Assembly: GCA_036023115.1 (NCBI GenBank)
Contig: JAYKKT010000048.1
Location: forward strand, 8,383,001 to 8,447,000
Length of the DNA: 64,000 bases
Direction: 5' to 3'
Source of the DNA: Brasenia schreberi
Taxonomy: Eukaryota; Streptophyta; Magnoliopsida; Nymphaeales; Cabombaceae
In this document: in pieces, positions 40,230 through 52,985 of the stretch
Position numbering within the stretch: position 1 is the stretch's first letter
How the letters are laid out: each line of letters starts with the position of its first letter
Made by a program: the position numbers and the translations under genes
Notes under the pieces: model-generated
Database searches by the model: none
Told to the model about the DNA's origin: nothing
The model's input: the letters and a program-made list of their open reading frames with translations, nothing else

Positions 40230-41110
40230 TTCTATCAAGATGGTTTCTTTATGTCGTTTATAAAGGGCATGGTCACAATCTCTCCTTTTTTGCTTGTGCT
40301 CATCGATTGGATAGTATTTGAAATTGTTACTTTCTCTTTCATTTCTCTCTCACATGGCAAACGGAAAAGATTCGATATCTCATAAGTATATGAAACATGA
40401 TCATATGCATGATTCTTCTTCTTCCTTCTTTTTTTCTTCTTCCTAGTTGAAATCACATTCATTGAAGAAGAGATGTGGATTGGACGTGACTCCTCCTTAG
40501 AAGAGTCGTGATAAGTTCATTCCCTTTTCCACATGATGAGTCATAGATACGCCTTTTCAGCATAAGGATGTGTAGTTGCGACACATTATTTCTATTTTAG
40601 AGATCGCAACTAGGCATGTTTCTTTAAATTCAATATTGTTCTTCATGGATTCCCTCTCCTCCTCTCCCCCCATCAAATCGGTTTCATCTAACATTCACAA
40701 AGAATGTGCGGCTCTCCCTTGGTTGCCGGTTTCTTTCTGCTGTTCACAGAGGATATGGCTGCGATATCCCCTTTCTTGCTCATGCTTATCAATTGAATAA
40801 TATTCAGGATGATTTCTTTCTCTTTCATTTCTCTCTCATGTGGCAAATGAAAAAGATGGGTGTTGCATCTATGTTTGGAATAAGATCGAGCATGCATTGT
40901 TATTCTTATTCTTTTTTTGTTTCGGTCATGGTTGAAGTCATGGGCATTGGAAAAGATATACGACTAGACACAACTCCTCTTTGGAGGTGTCGTGACCAAG
41001 TCTCATTCTCTTTTTCTGCATGATGCGTCAGAGATTGGTCCTTTTAAAATGTGTGGTTGGGATGCATCCTTTATGCTTTGGAAGACGCAACGAGATGTGT
41101 TTCCTTTAAA
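40230..41110. repeat. Imperfect tandem duplication, ~480-bp period
   Basis: Units at about 40230-40650 and 40710-41110 share ctttctctttcatttctctctca, the cat(g/c)attcttcttctt region, gtcgtgacc/gtcgtgata and ctttaaaattga. Both give similar - strand translations (EREMKEK), but no known protein. Confidence 0.65.
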
Positions 41111-41389
41111 ATTGAAATGCAGTTAGGTCATATTACCGAGATAAATTAAGATGCTATGAGCCCATATTTCTTGTGGTATGTTGAAGGCACCTATGTCATG
41201 TTTCTTTGTGTAATACGTCATATCGTATATATATTATATACATTATACATGCAATATTATCTACTATTTTTATATTACATACTTTGTAACATGTTCATAT
41301 ATTCTAATTAAACATTACTTCTATATTTTATAATAGGGGTGAATCGAAAATGTGACGATGCATCCTATGGAAGCAATCAACTAGAAGGT

Positions 41390-42420
41390 CTATCATTATT
41401 GTATGATTGAGAAGGCATAATACCTTAGGCTGACATATAATAGATGGTTGCGGCAATACCAGGAGCATGGGCATGTGGAGTTGTTACATGCGGATCTGAC
41501 CTTACATTGAGATTGATTTTGAGGCAGTTTCTTCATGAAAAGTTGGTCCTTTAGAGTGTTGTTATGATAGTGGTATAATAAATACCTTGTACAGGTAATA
41601 ACACAATATCGCAAGAAATTGCTTAAGCTAGGTACCTATTCAATTGGCTTTGAAGGGATCCCTCTGCTACTAGAAGGAAGGACTGAAGGCCATACACAGG
41701 AGACTAACCGGCCCGTGGTGTCTCTTTCACGAATGGGGTAGCAAACCCCCCCAATCTAAGAGTTACTCTCCAGTTTTGTAGGCCACATCACATATACGGT
41801 TTGTCATGAGCAAGTAATTCCAAACCTTTATGTGGTATAAAATTATATGTACAATAAGTAAACAATTGTTATATATCTATGTAACTAATAAATATTATGT
41901 AAATAGGTAGGGATTGTTGAAGTTGGTCACATTCCATACACAATATAACGTTGCAATCGAGTACCTTTTTCAAGAGGTAATGCGATAGTGATAGGCAGTT
42001 GTAAGATATTGTGCAACATTCCGGATTATCTGAGCAAAGAGGTTTATTATTTCATGCGCTAGACCAACTATTACTGATTGCCTTTTTTGAGTAATCACAA
42101 CTTGCCATTGACATATTTCATATGTTGTGGAGTAAGATGCCTATTACTCTACATAATATCTATGAGATTTTCGGGTTTTCGAACTCATTGGTGTTGGATA
42201 AGATAGATATTATGACTTTACTCATAAACATAGACTATGACAAAGTGAAGTTATAGATGAATTTCGGAGGTATGAAGTTTTAGATGTTCCTATTATGTGC
42301 TTAGAGGAGGGGAATTACGCATGTGCATAAGGCATTACTTTTGTTGCACCATATTGGATGAACCAAGTAGGAGGAAAAGTCAATGGATAGAGGCATACCA
42401 GTTTAGTAGATATTATACTC
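41390..42420 (+). pseudogene. Possible plant-mobile-domain-like remnant (weak)
   Basis: A + strand frame near 42130 reads MPITLHNIYEIFGFSNSLVL, similar in pattern to the M-T-x-T-L-x-D-x-x-x-L-x-G-L stretch of plant mobile domain proteins, which are often carried by transposons. The rest is too decayed to confirm. Confidence 0.25.
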
Positions 42421-42433
42421 TATTTTAGGTAAT

Positions 42434-42640
42434 ACAACAACAACAACTAAGCTTTTTACCACACTAGATGGGGTTGGCTACATGGATTCTTTGTTTTCAC
42501 ATAACCCTATCATAATTTGTAGAATTCATGGTAAATAAGTCTGACAAAGTTTTATATTGGTTGTCAAGCCTAACACTACCCGCCTCCTTTATCTGGGCTT
42601 GGGACCGGCCATGCAATGGTGATCCCTTACATGAGCAGAG
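42434..42640 (-). mobile_element. Second LINE-derived mini-element (5' end fused to 3' end)
   Basis: About 207 bp. On the - strand it runs from ctctgctcatgtaaggga through the LINE leader and start-codon region straight into gatagggttatgtg...gaatccatgtagcc and the (GTT)n tail. Its internal junction (acaaattatgatagggt) is the same as in 203-414. Target duplication not clear. Confidence 0.8.
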
Positions 42641-43362
42641 ATAGCAATAATAAAATTATATTTAAATTATAAAAAAGTAATTTTGTATTATAGGCCCAAA
42701 TTTACAAGTATTTTATAGCCTTTAGAGTGAGGCAACAACCAAGATGAGTTGATGAACAACCTTATGTAACTAGGTAGATGGTAGTGTCACTTGTATAGAT
42801 CATCCTATTTGTTGAATCGGTGAATATCATGGGCAACTGTACGTAATGGAGCTTTATTAAGTATGTGGTTATCAATATTGTATTCGTAGCTTTGATTTAC
42901 TTTAAAGAATGGATGTTCTTACAATAATGTGTATCTCTTGTATCCTTGTTGAGGATATCACTTAGTAGCCTTATTGTTGGAGGAAGTATACGAATGAGAC
43001 CTATCAATTGTCCTAGTTTTATGAATGTATTCGATGTTTATACATTGTCAAGTCAGGTATGCCCGATTAAGTTGCTCATCAAAATCTATAAAAAAATGAC
43101 TTTTACTACACTACATTTCTTGTTAACATGTATTTTCTTGATTGTATAAAAGATATGATAAAAGATCTAGAACGAATTGTCTCACATCATGTACTTGATT
43201 TAATTATCAAAGAGATGAATCATGTAAAAATAGTACGTATTGATCTAATGTCATATTGGTGTATATTGTTGCAGTTATATGATTGTCGTGTAGTTATAAG
43301 ATAAATGTTCTTTTCAAAAGTGGTGAATCACTACAACTTTTTCCAATTGATCTTTTCTGTAC
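42641..43362. other. Decayed sequence between mini-element and OTU-like remnant
   Basis: AT-rich; short open frames without recognisable motif. Possibly part of the same decayed transposon as 43363-43985. Confidence 0.3.
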
Positions 43363-43985
43363 ATGGAGGTGGAAAGGTTATATGCATCCGACTATAAAGA
43401 TGAAGAACAGAGAAAAGTAGCTAAGATGCATGAAGTTATCCAACAATTATTGACTCATTCTAATATAAAAAAGTATAGCAAGTTGATTGACATGTTACAC
43501 GAATGTTTCAATCATTATCATACTACATTGGAGGAGACACTCTTTCATCATCGTAAAGGCAAGTCATTTAACAAATCTACTACAAAGAAGTTGTCTTCAT
43601 GAGAGTATACAAAGGAGAGTGATATTTGAAGAAATCTAAGGAGTGGTCGAGGATATAGGTGTGAGTGCCTCCTAGATGGGGTGTTTCCTCTTCAAATAGT
43701 GGTGACTTTTTACTCGATATTGCCTACGACTCTATTGCTGCAAGTATTGATACTCTTCATTGTAACTAATAAAAGACTTGATTTTGGAAGGTTAACAAAA
43801 TATATATACCTTTTTATGATTTCGAATATGATGGTTGAATTAATGTTCTTGGAGATGGTAATTGCAGTTTCCATAAGATTTTACGAGAGGTTGAGACATG
43901 GTGGCCAAAGGCTTGTAGATTGTGTTTTATGTAGGTCTCAAGTTATCGGCACATATACTTTATAGTTTTTATAGAGGAAAGAGAC
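43363..43985 (+). pseudogene. MULE-associated OTU-like protease remnant
   Basis: The frame from 43363 (79 codons, helical, KLIDMLHECFNHYHTTLEET) is followed after a stop by IPFYDFEYDG, a TGA, then INVLGDGNCSFHKILREVET and WWPKACRLCF. The GDGNC motif is the catalytic-Cys signature of the OTU family, and I-N-V-x-G-D-G-N-C-x-F is typical of OTU-like domains linked to plant MULE elements. Stops show that it is dead. Confidence 0.55.
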
Positions 43986-44889
43986 GATAACCGGTCATCA
44001 ATACAAGGCATGTAGTACATGTACTATAATGATTCTATATAACATATTTTGGCTGTAAAGATATGTTTCTCAACTAGTTATATATTAAAATGTTGCACGC
44101 CTTGGATTAGTGTAACGATGAATGTCCTATATATATAGCAAGAGAAATAAGAGAGGCCAATTAGTCGCTTAGTTATAAATACATGCGCACCCACATACAA
44201 TAAGGACCCTAACTAATTACATATATCTTGATCATCGTCAAACATATAGTCAAATGTTAATTTGTATATTATCATACAACAATCATCAAGAATGCCCATC
44301 ACATTACATCTTAATAACAATGGACGGGGGCATTATCTCAATGTCTGAATCACGAGTCTCATCGCTCATAGAGATCCATAACATATTACAACAACAAACA
44401 CAATTTAAAAGTTTAAACTTTCACAACGATACGAATAAGTTTGGTGGCTAAGTTGATGAGCAATTCGGCCTGATACGAATAAGTTGATGAGCAATTCGGC
44501 CTCGCATATACGACTCAAAGAAATTTTTAGTCTCATAGGACCTAGATCCGCGATACGATACTCTTGATAGTAAGAAAATGAAAAAGGAGTAGTAGTCCGG
44601 TGGTCAACTTGGAAAAGTCAAATAACTCCTAAGACTCTCTTTTTTTGACGTTGACGTGCGATGTGGGACCGTTTGAATTCTTTTTGCCGTGCTCTATCGA
44701 GCAACAAGTTTCCCGATTTGAGAAAATGTAATACTTTGCATTTGGTAAGGTTTCGATGATATAGGACGAGTAGGATTTCAGTGGATGTGAATGGTGGTGG
44801 CTAATCACATTGGAGATAGCAGTTCCGAGTGAACTCGATGTGGTGATTTTGGTGGCTAATCAATCGCGGTCTGGAGGCAGTAACGGCGG
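43986..44889. other. Unrecognised intergenic sequence with a 31-bp tandem repeat
   Basis: aagttgatgagcaattcggcct occurs at 44450 and 44481 (period 31), with partial gatacgaataagt units at 44428 and 44473. Nothing else recognised. Confidence 0.5.
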
Positions 44890-45051
44890 TTGTGGTTGAG
44901 GGTATGGCTTGGGTGGTTTTGCTTCTGTGATGGGGGAGAGATAAAAGGGATTCCGATGGCTGAGGATGGGGTCTCTACTGGTTTCTGGTGTCTTGTAAAT
45001 GGGTCTGCGAGGGGTGGCGTTGGTGGTCAGCACACGCACACGGGGGGGGGC

Positions 45052-45053
<2 letters not shown>

Positions 45054-45110
<57 letters not shown>
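45054..45110. repeat. (GA)n microsatellite
   Basis: About 28 GA units; it creates long false open frames on both strands. Confidence 0.97.
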
Positions 45111-45112
<2 letters not shown>

Positions 45113-45844
45113 TATTCTTCTTTTGCTTGCAGGATACAAAGAGATCGATGTGTACAATAGAGCCTTTTGCGGTGTTCCTAGAGACCGATCGATGATGCGG
45201 AAGAGGCCAAACTCTTCCCCTTTCCTCCGTATTTTCACTCTGTTTTTGCTGGATTCACAAGGGGCTCTTCTCTCCTCCTTCCACTGGAGGAGGTCCTCTA
45301 TTTATAGTTTTTCCCTACTGGTTTTCATGAGTACTTGTTGCAGGAAATCTTTCTTCATTTGTATAGGGGATCAAATTTCTTCTTTGAGCTCTCCGTTGGC
45401 TGTCGGTTGCTTGCTTGCTTGCTTTATAGGTATTTGCAGAAACTTGCTTGCTTGTTTGCAGGGTTTTATATTTGTAGAAGCGTATTGTGTAGCTGTCGTG
45501 CTTCTGCTTGAGGGTTGCTTGCAGAGATTGGTCTGCAAAGAAGCTGATGGTTCATCGATTGGTTTTTTCTTAGTGTCTGTTGGATCTGTTCTCCAGGTTG
45601 TGGTTCTTCCAGACGGCTCTTTTCTTTCTCTTGTCTGGTTCCTTCCGACTTCTTTTATCTTTTACGCCTCTTTGCATGATGACATATCTTTGCTGATGTT
45701 ATGATTCTTACTGATCTTATCATTCTTGCAGATCTCCTAAGACCTTAGCTTGATTTGGTATACTCTGGTGAACTTGCTTTTCTTCTTGTAGGTTCCTGGA
45801 TGTCATGCTGCCAAGGTGATCATGCGACCTTTGATGTTCCGTTG

Positions 45845-46010
45845 TTCTGTCCTTTGCAAATCTGAGCGCATGCCTGTACAATTGTTGGGGTGTAGTTGTC
45901 CTTGGTCCTGGTCTGTTGTAAGTCTAAGGGCATGCCTGCACGATTGCTGGAGTGCAGTTGTCCTTGGTTCTTTGGTCCTTTTTAAGCTTCAGGGCATGTT
46001 GACGATTTCT
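45845..46010. repeat. 62-bp tandem repeat, about 2.5 units
   Basis: Units share gcatgcctg(t/c)ac(a/g)attg and gtagttgtccttgg, at 45869, 45931 and, partly, 45993. Function unknown. Confidence 0.75.
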
Positions 46011-46079
46011 CTAACCTATTCGCAGGATTCTCAAGGAACTTTGTATCTTGTATTTTACTTTGAGACGATGTTGTAAAAC

Positions 46080-47359
46080 AGGTTCAAGATGTTGCCTCAT
46101 TGTAAACAAGTTATAAAGGCCTCATTGCAAGTGGTTGAAAATGAATGCAAGACTTTTCTTCCTGGTTTTAGGAAAGCCTTATTGTGGGTGCATCTTAAAC
46201 TTTGTTTTAAAGGATAATTTTGTGTTGTTTATAGATGTCCCTTTTTGCCATCAATGAAGGCATTAACTTGATTGATGTCAAAGAAGTAAACACCCCTTGT
46301 AATGGATCTAGATTTTGAAATTTTATTAGAAGTGACACAAAATTTCATGAGATTAGAGTGGAAATATCATGGGGTCGTGTTGTGTCCTGACTAAGGCGAA
46401 GGCGTATCTTGTTGTGGGCGTACCATGAATCGGACGTATGACAGAGCATAAGATCAAAGGGAGAAATACTGGGTGATAATAAAAGATTGAGTCGATTTCT
46501 TAAAATCCTTTATCTAACTCATTCTCAAGTTTTTGTAAAAGATCTTTTGAAAATGTCAATTTCAATAAGTTTGTATCAAAAGGGAGAAATATTGAGTGAT
46601 ATTAAAAGCCTTATTATGGTTTCACTCTTTGAGGTCCTAACAGAAAGAGCTTTCAAAACAGGTCAAGTGAGTCATAATTATGAAAAAAGAGTAATGTGAG
46701 TTATTTCATGGATGCAAGAGAGATGTGAACATGGGGTGGAGGATAATGAAATAGTATCCCGAGTGGAGAGAACCCATAATAGATTCAAAAGGCTTCTCGT
46801 AATCAAAAGACTAAAGTGAGAAGGCTTCTTGTAATAAAGAAAACTAAAATGAGTTAGAGAGAACCATTTTAGCCATTCTAGCAATGAAAGGACAAACTTG
46901 TCTCGTTGAATGTCTCTCAAGAAAAGAAAATATCCCGGTTTGTAAGAAAATGCATTCGTACAATGGTAGGCATGATGGATATGACTTAGGATAGCATGTG
47001 ATATGTGATGCCTTATATGATACAAGCAAAAGGGAAGAAGATTACATCTAGGCGCCAAAGCAAGAAAGAGTATGCTCTCAATTTCCTCTGCCAAAACAAG
47101 AAAGAGTAAGCTCTCAATTTCCTGTAGGGGACCCTGCCTCATGTGCTAGTTTTGGAAAGTCATCAAAATAATGTTTTTGAAAATCACCTTCGCTTTTTGT
47201 ATAGACACTTGAGTGAAATCTCAATTTTTAAAATATGGAAGATAAATTCAAATGGTTGATCTCTAGGTGTACGACACTAAGAGTATCTTCCACACGAACT
47301 AGGCATAAAATGGGTATCGAGGTGTAACAAACATCAAGGATAGTATTTCTTCAAATGCT
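46080..47359. other. Unrecognised, possibly the LTR or non-coding end of the Gypsy element
   Basis: Short direct repeats occur (e.g. aaagggagaaatactgggtgat at 46456 and aaagggagaaatattgagtgat at 46577; gccaaarcaagaaagagta near 47052 and 47091). No gene recognised. Confidence 0.3.
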
Positions 47360-50300
47360 ATATATTTATTGTATTTGATAGGTCCCTACCCTCAGCATCA
47401 TTGAACCAATAAGAGTTACCCGAGGGAACTCTTTTTGGCACGTAAGCTCCCTCCCAATTGAGGTGCCATTTTCCTAAAGGATGGAGGTCTTTGTGGTATA
47501 TAAGCTTAAGAATGAGATCACCGACTCGGAATTTTCATGTGTGGACATTTTTGGCATAGTGTCTAGCAACTTGTCGCTTGTATGATTGTGCATGTTTAGC
47601 GACGAGGAGCCACTTCTCGTATAAGAGGTCTAACTCAAGCAGTCAGACCTCATGCTGAACAAGAGATGACATATGTAGGAATGTCGCCACGCGAAGGGAA
47701 GGCAACTAAACTTAGATAAGGTAGTACAACCTCGGTGCCATACACTAATTCAAAAGGTGTGGCATTGGTAGGAACCCTGATGGGGGTCCTATATGTCCAA
47801 AGTAAGATGTAGAGTTTCTCATGCCATGCTCTATCTTGATTGATAGTTTTCTCTATAATGTCAATGTGGGTTTGTTAATCGCCTATACTTGTCTATTCTC
47901 TTAGGGATAGTAAGGAGAAGAGAAGTGTTGGGTAATTCAAAGAGAACAACACATTCTATTGACACACTCATTCTTGAAATGCATCATACTATCACACATG
48001 ATGTCTATAGGAACCCCAAAGCAGCACACGATACTTTTTCTAATAAAGGAAACTACATGCTGACCTACAACCCTAGGTATGGACACAACTTCAACTCATT
48101 TGGTAAAGAATTATGTAATAACTAAAATGAACCTATGACCATTAGGCACATGAAGAAATATGGGTCAATCACATCTAATGCCTACATTGAAAAGGGCCAA
48201 TGGCTGACCATTGAATGCAACTTAGATGCACGTGCGTGTATAGCATGACCACGAATCTAAGAGTTGTGACAATTCTTAACATGCAAGTGACAATCATGAC
48301 TTAAAGTTGACAAATAATAACCTACTCTAAGGATTTTCTTTACCATCCTCTCGGCATCGCCGTGGTTGCCACAATGTTCCTTGTGACATTCTCAAATAAC
48401 AACTTCGACCTCGGGTAGGTTGACACGTTTGAGTAGGACACTGGAAAAACCTTTTTTGTAGAGAACGTTCCCAAGAAGGTGGTATCAAGTTGATTGTTTC
48501 TTAATAGTCTTTCGATCTTTATAGGTGTTGTTGAGAGAGAATTCTTCTCTCTCAAGGAAGACCTTGATGTCATGAAACTAAGGTAGACCGTCATTAGCAA
48601 GCTCGACACTACAAATGAGAGACTCTATGCAAGGAGGATTATAAGTCAGTTGAGCAAGCTTTTAAACGTCAAGAGATCTAGTGCATAGATTTGGTTCTAA
48701 CACATGAGACGATCCTAAGGAGGACAAACTTTCGGCGAAGGAGTTATTGTCTAGTCCTATATGTGTAAAAGAGCAATAATCAAATTGTTGGAGTAGGCTT
48801 TATGCAATGTAGTGATAAAGGACTAAACGATCATGTTTTACCTCCCAAAATACGGTGACTTGGTTTATAACTAGGAGAGAATCATTGAACACATTGGCAT
48901 GGTAGCGCCTAGATTTAAAAGGATCTTCAAGCCTTGTATGTGAGCTTTATATTTGGAAGCATTATTGGAACATTCAAAGTCTAGTCGAAAGGACATGAAA
49001 AAGTGTCAGGTATCATGACCATCAAAAAGTATTTTCTAAGTAAGATTGACCTTTTTTGAAAGCACATGGTGTTTCCAAACTTTGACTATCAAAAGTATAT
49101 GTTCGTTAGGAAAGTGTCAGGTATCAAGACCCCATTGATTAAGGATAGACTCGCTAAATGGTCGGCGATGGCATGCCCATTTATAGACTTTTCATATTGG
49201 TATTTGAAATCATACTCCATGAGGATTAACTATAACTTACCCAACCTACCAGTGAGGATAACCTTTTTGAACAAGCGCCTAATGGGGTCTAGGCTAGAGA
49301 CAACTCAAACCTCACAAAACAAAGTTGCGCAACTTTTGAGTTGCCAACACTAATGCTAGACATGTTTTTTTTAATTGGTTGTTGAAATATAGTATATGAC
49401 ATCTTCAAATTTTCTATCATCCTCATATTATGCAAGGAGGGATCCCAAAGCCGATTCACGAATGAATAGATATAGGAAGATGGGTCATCTAAACACGAGA
49501 GGCATAATAATAGGGAGGCCTGATAGGTACTCCTTTAACTGGTCGAAGGACCTCTGATACTCATGGTCCCACTCAAAGTAAATGTTCTTTTGAAACAATT
49601 GATTGAACGCTTCACATTTTGTGGATAGGTTAGAGATAAACCTTTGTATGGTCTGTAAGCGACTTTGTACGGTCTTAAGATGTCATGCAACATGTTGATG
49701 ATGACTCGGGTCTTAAAGGGGTCAACACGTATGCCGCTTCGACTGACCATGATACCTAAGAGTTTTCTTTATTTGACACCAAAAACATACTTTTGAGGGT
49801 TTAATTTTAAGTCATATTAATGCAAACAGTTAAACACTTGAAACAATAACTCTAAATGTGGGGTTTTTTCTCTAGATTTTACTAAGATGTCATCTAAATA
49901 GGCTTTCATGAGCTTATGAATCTAATCGTGAAAGATCGTCATCATAGCTTGATGGTATGTAGCTCTAGCATTCTTGAGTCCAAAGGGCATCATTGTGTAA
50001 TAGTAGTTCCTCAAGGAGTGTTGAATACAACTTTATACTTGTTTTTCGAATGCAACTTTATTCCAAAATAGCCATCAATAAAGAAAAATATTTCATGTCC
50101 TACCATATTATACATGATGAAGTTGATGTTTGGTAGGAGAAAGTCATTATTAGGAGTGATCTTGTTTATGTTTATAGTCAATGCAAACTCTAAACTTTTC
50201 ATTGGACTTTTTAACTGTTATGATGTTGGACAACCAATCCAAAGAGGCTATTGTCTAGATAAAATCGACCTTAAGCATTTCTTGGAAGCTCTTCTTAACT

Positions 50301-51443
50301 TGGAGTTCAATCTTAGGGTAGATCTTTCTAAGTTTTTTGCTTAAATGGTTTAATGGTAGGATATAGGATGAGACAATCTTTAATAACTTCTAAGTCTAAC
50401 TAGGGTATGTCTGAACATGTCCATGCAAACACATCATTGTTCTTTCGTAAGAACTCAATGAATGCATCCTTCTCAATTTCAGTTAGGCAAGCGCTTATCA
50501 TGATGATCTTTAGATCAGACTTATATTTGGGCTTGAGGTTGACTTTGATGAAGTCTCCCTCTATTATGTTAGATGGTTTCTCTTTATGTTCTAAGGCTTG
50601 ACCAAACTAGGAGAGGATAACAATCTCATAATTATCCTCTCCAAACTCTGGTGTTGCATTATTACATTCTGGATTCTCTCCCACGTTACATCTATAAATG
50701 ATAAGAGGTGGTTGTCACGTGATGTCCGAGGTCAAAAAGGGTTGTGCATGATAAGGCGAAGCAATGTAAATCTGTTGTAATATAGACGTGACATCAATAA
50801 GAGTAGATGCAATAATGTAGACATAAGAGGGATGCTTTTGTATAGAAGGACAGGGACTAAGTATCAAAGAAAATGATTGGAGGTTTGTTTTTGTATTTTC
50901 TTGTCTTCACATTTTTTTAATTCTTTTTTATTTTTAATTTTTCTAAAATTTTTAGGACTATATATAGGTCCAGGTAGAGTGAGGGGACACATCTGATGCC
51001 ATCTCACGAATGGGTCCATATCAAGTCATTGAGAAAACCCCTTACCTGAAGAAAAGGGAGATGGGATAGAGTGAAAATTAGAGAACAATATGAGGAATAA
51101 TAATGGTAAGCCATAACTATCAAATTAAGAGTTATTGGTAACCTTGTCACTAGAAAGGTCATATAGTATATGCCCCTCTATCGAAGAAGGATCAACCATG
51201 ACGCACTTTAGGTTCCATGGGTGTAAAAGGATCCTGTGAGTAGATACCAAGAACCTGAAAGGGAGAATATCCCATGGAGAGGAGCATCCTTTGGGCCTTC
51301 GTGAAGCGGGAGAAGGTTAGGTACTTGGGACTGGAGAGAAGAGTCATCGATATACTCTCCCAACCAAAAGACCTTAGATGAATAGTGTGATCTATGATAA
51401 ATACTTGGGCGGGGGGAGGGGGGAGGAGAGGTGTAGAAGCCAT
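47360..51443 (-). pseudogene. Gypsy retrotransposon Gag-Pol remnant
   Basis: On the - strand, from high to low coordinates: G-patch-like KAQRMLLSMGYSPFQVLG (51192-51443), reverse transcriptase with MVGHEIFFFIDGYFG (50060-50110), MMPFGLKNARATYHQAM (49940-50000) and the catalytic AYLDDILVKS (49871-49910), then VDPFKTRVIINM (49690-49725), RNase H with ECSNNASKYKAHIQGLKILL (48910-48975), and integrase end HEKLYILLWTYRTPIR and NATPFELVYGTEVVLP (47720-47840). Frameshifts and stops are frequent. LTRs were not identified. Confidence 0.78.
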
Positions 51444-52985
51444 AGAAGACTCGATTGGATTAATTAGAATGGATTAGCTAGCTTTTTTAAGGCGAGATAT
51501 AGAGAAGGGGAGGTCAAGACTGGGACTCGTGTCTTGATGAGATGGATGACATTGTCTTCACCTATGCTATGATGGTTTAGTCATGTAAGAGAATCTTCAT
51601 ATACCGATGATAAGTGGATGGTATGACCTTTAGGTTATGAATTCAATGACGACCTAAGAGAAGGCTGTACGAGGAGTCTAGGTCTATAACATTGAATTGG
51701 GGTTGATGAATAATAAGACTTATCTCGACTCAAGGTTAATGACAGACCTATTTGTAGATTTCTTGTGATTTATCTCAAAAGTATGGGTATAGGTAGTCGT
51801 CATCCAAGAAAGTTAGAGGCATTTGTGTCAAGATGAGTGATATTAGAATGGCTAGAGGCTTAAGAGAGTTAGTTTTTGGGATTTTGACCTTTCTAAGAAT
51901 GTCTTCCATTACCTTCATGTGTATAGGTGAGGATCTTATAAGCTCAAAGATAAACATGTGGACTTGTGTCTAGGTAAGATAGTTCTTGAGATCGTAGTCG
52001 GGCAATCACTCTTTTCCCTTGTCTTGGGTTGGTGCTTGAGCTCTTGGAGGTCGGATTGTGATGGGCTTTGGTTTTACAAGCTTAGGAGGGTTCCTAAAGT
52101 GTTTGGATTGGTAGATCTTACTGGATTTTGTGATTTCGTCCATGTGGGGACAAGATGATGACGAGGAACCTTGGGTTTCAAGAGTTGATTCTTGAAGAGT
52201 GATAATGGGACTTTGAGGTCCTTGGGTAAAGGAACTCTTGGGGCCTTGAATGACTACTCAATTTTGCCCTTTAGTGAGTTGATGAAAAAGTAGTGGCTTG
52301 GGTTCGGAAGCTCGAAAAGGTTAGGACAAGTCTACTCCATGATCCTTGTGTCTTTTTAGTCCCGAGAAGAAGAAGAATGAAGAAGGAAAAATAGTTAAAT
52401 CACGAAGATTATCAAACTCGATTTCAATTTAATAAATTATGGAGGATGAATGACAAAATACGAGCACAATCTTTCCATATCAATGCAAGCTTGATCCTTA
52501 AGGAAACTGACAATTAAAGGAAGAGATAAGCAGCAACGATGGAGGTCGATGCAAACATGAGCTAAGGAATAGGAGGAGGCTGTATGGTAGAGATAGGCCT
52601 TGCATGGTGGGGGGAAGAAGCATGGTGCAGAGAAATCGCTGTGGAGAGAAGAAGGATGTTGGAGAAGAATGGAACATAGAAGGGAGAGTCACTGGAAGGA
52701 GCATTTTCGAAAAAGTCGTAGTAGGAGATCACCATGGACTAATTCGGGTATCAGAACTCCAAATTGTAAGTACCGAATACGAGGTCCATTTCCCGTCAAA
52801 CCTTTTTCAAATATACCTGGACGCGACCTTTTTCCCTGTGGGGGTAAAAGACATTGCCATCACTAGCTCCCCCACAACATTGCAGAGTCCAATTTTTCTT
52901 CACGACGAAGCTGCTGTCTCCGGCAGTTCACGAGAACGATAAGAGGCGGCATTTTCCCGACCGCCGATCGTCGCTCGCTCGAGAG
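51444..52985. other. Gypsy 5' debris, then promoter region of the DExH helicase gene
   Basis: The first ~1 kb is likely decayed Gag/leader sequence. From about 52700 the sequence becomes GC-richer and should hold the promoter and 5' UTR of the gene starting at 52986. An open frame precedes the ATG, so the start was chosen by homology (MAPK...). Confidence 0.4.

Noticed and set aside
44988..45704. 238-codon open frame
   Set aside because: Opened by the (GA)n microsatellite, which has no stop in two frames; the rest shows no family motif.
46678..47142. 154-codon open frame on the - strand
   Set aside because: No recognisable motif and in transposon-derived sequence; the two similar segments come from a local repeat.
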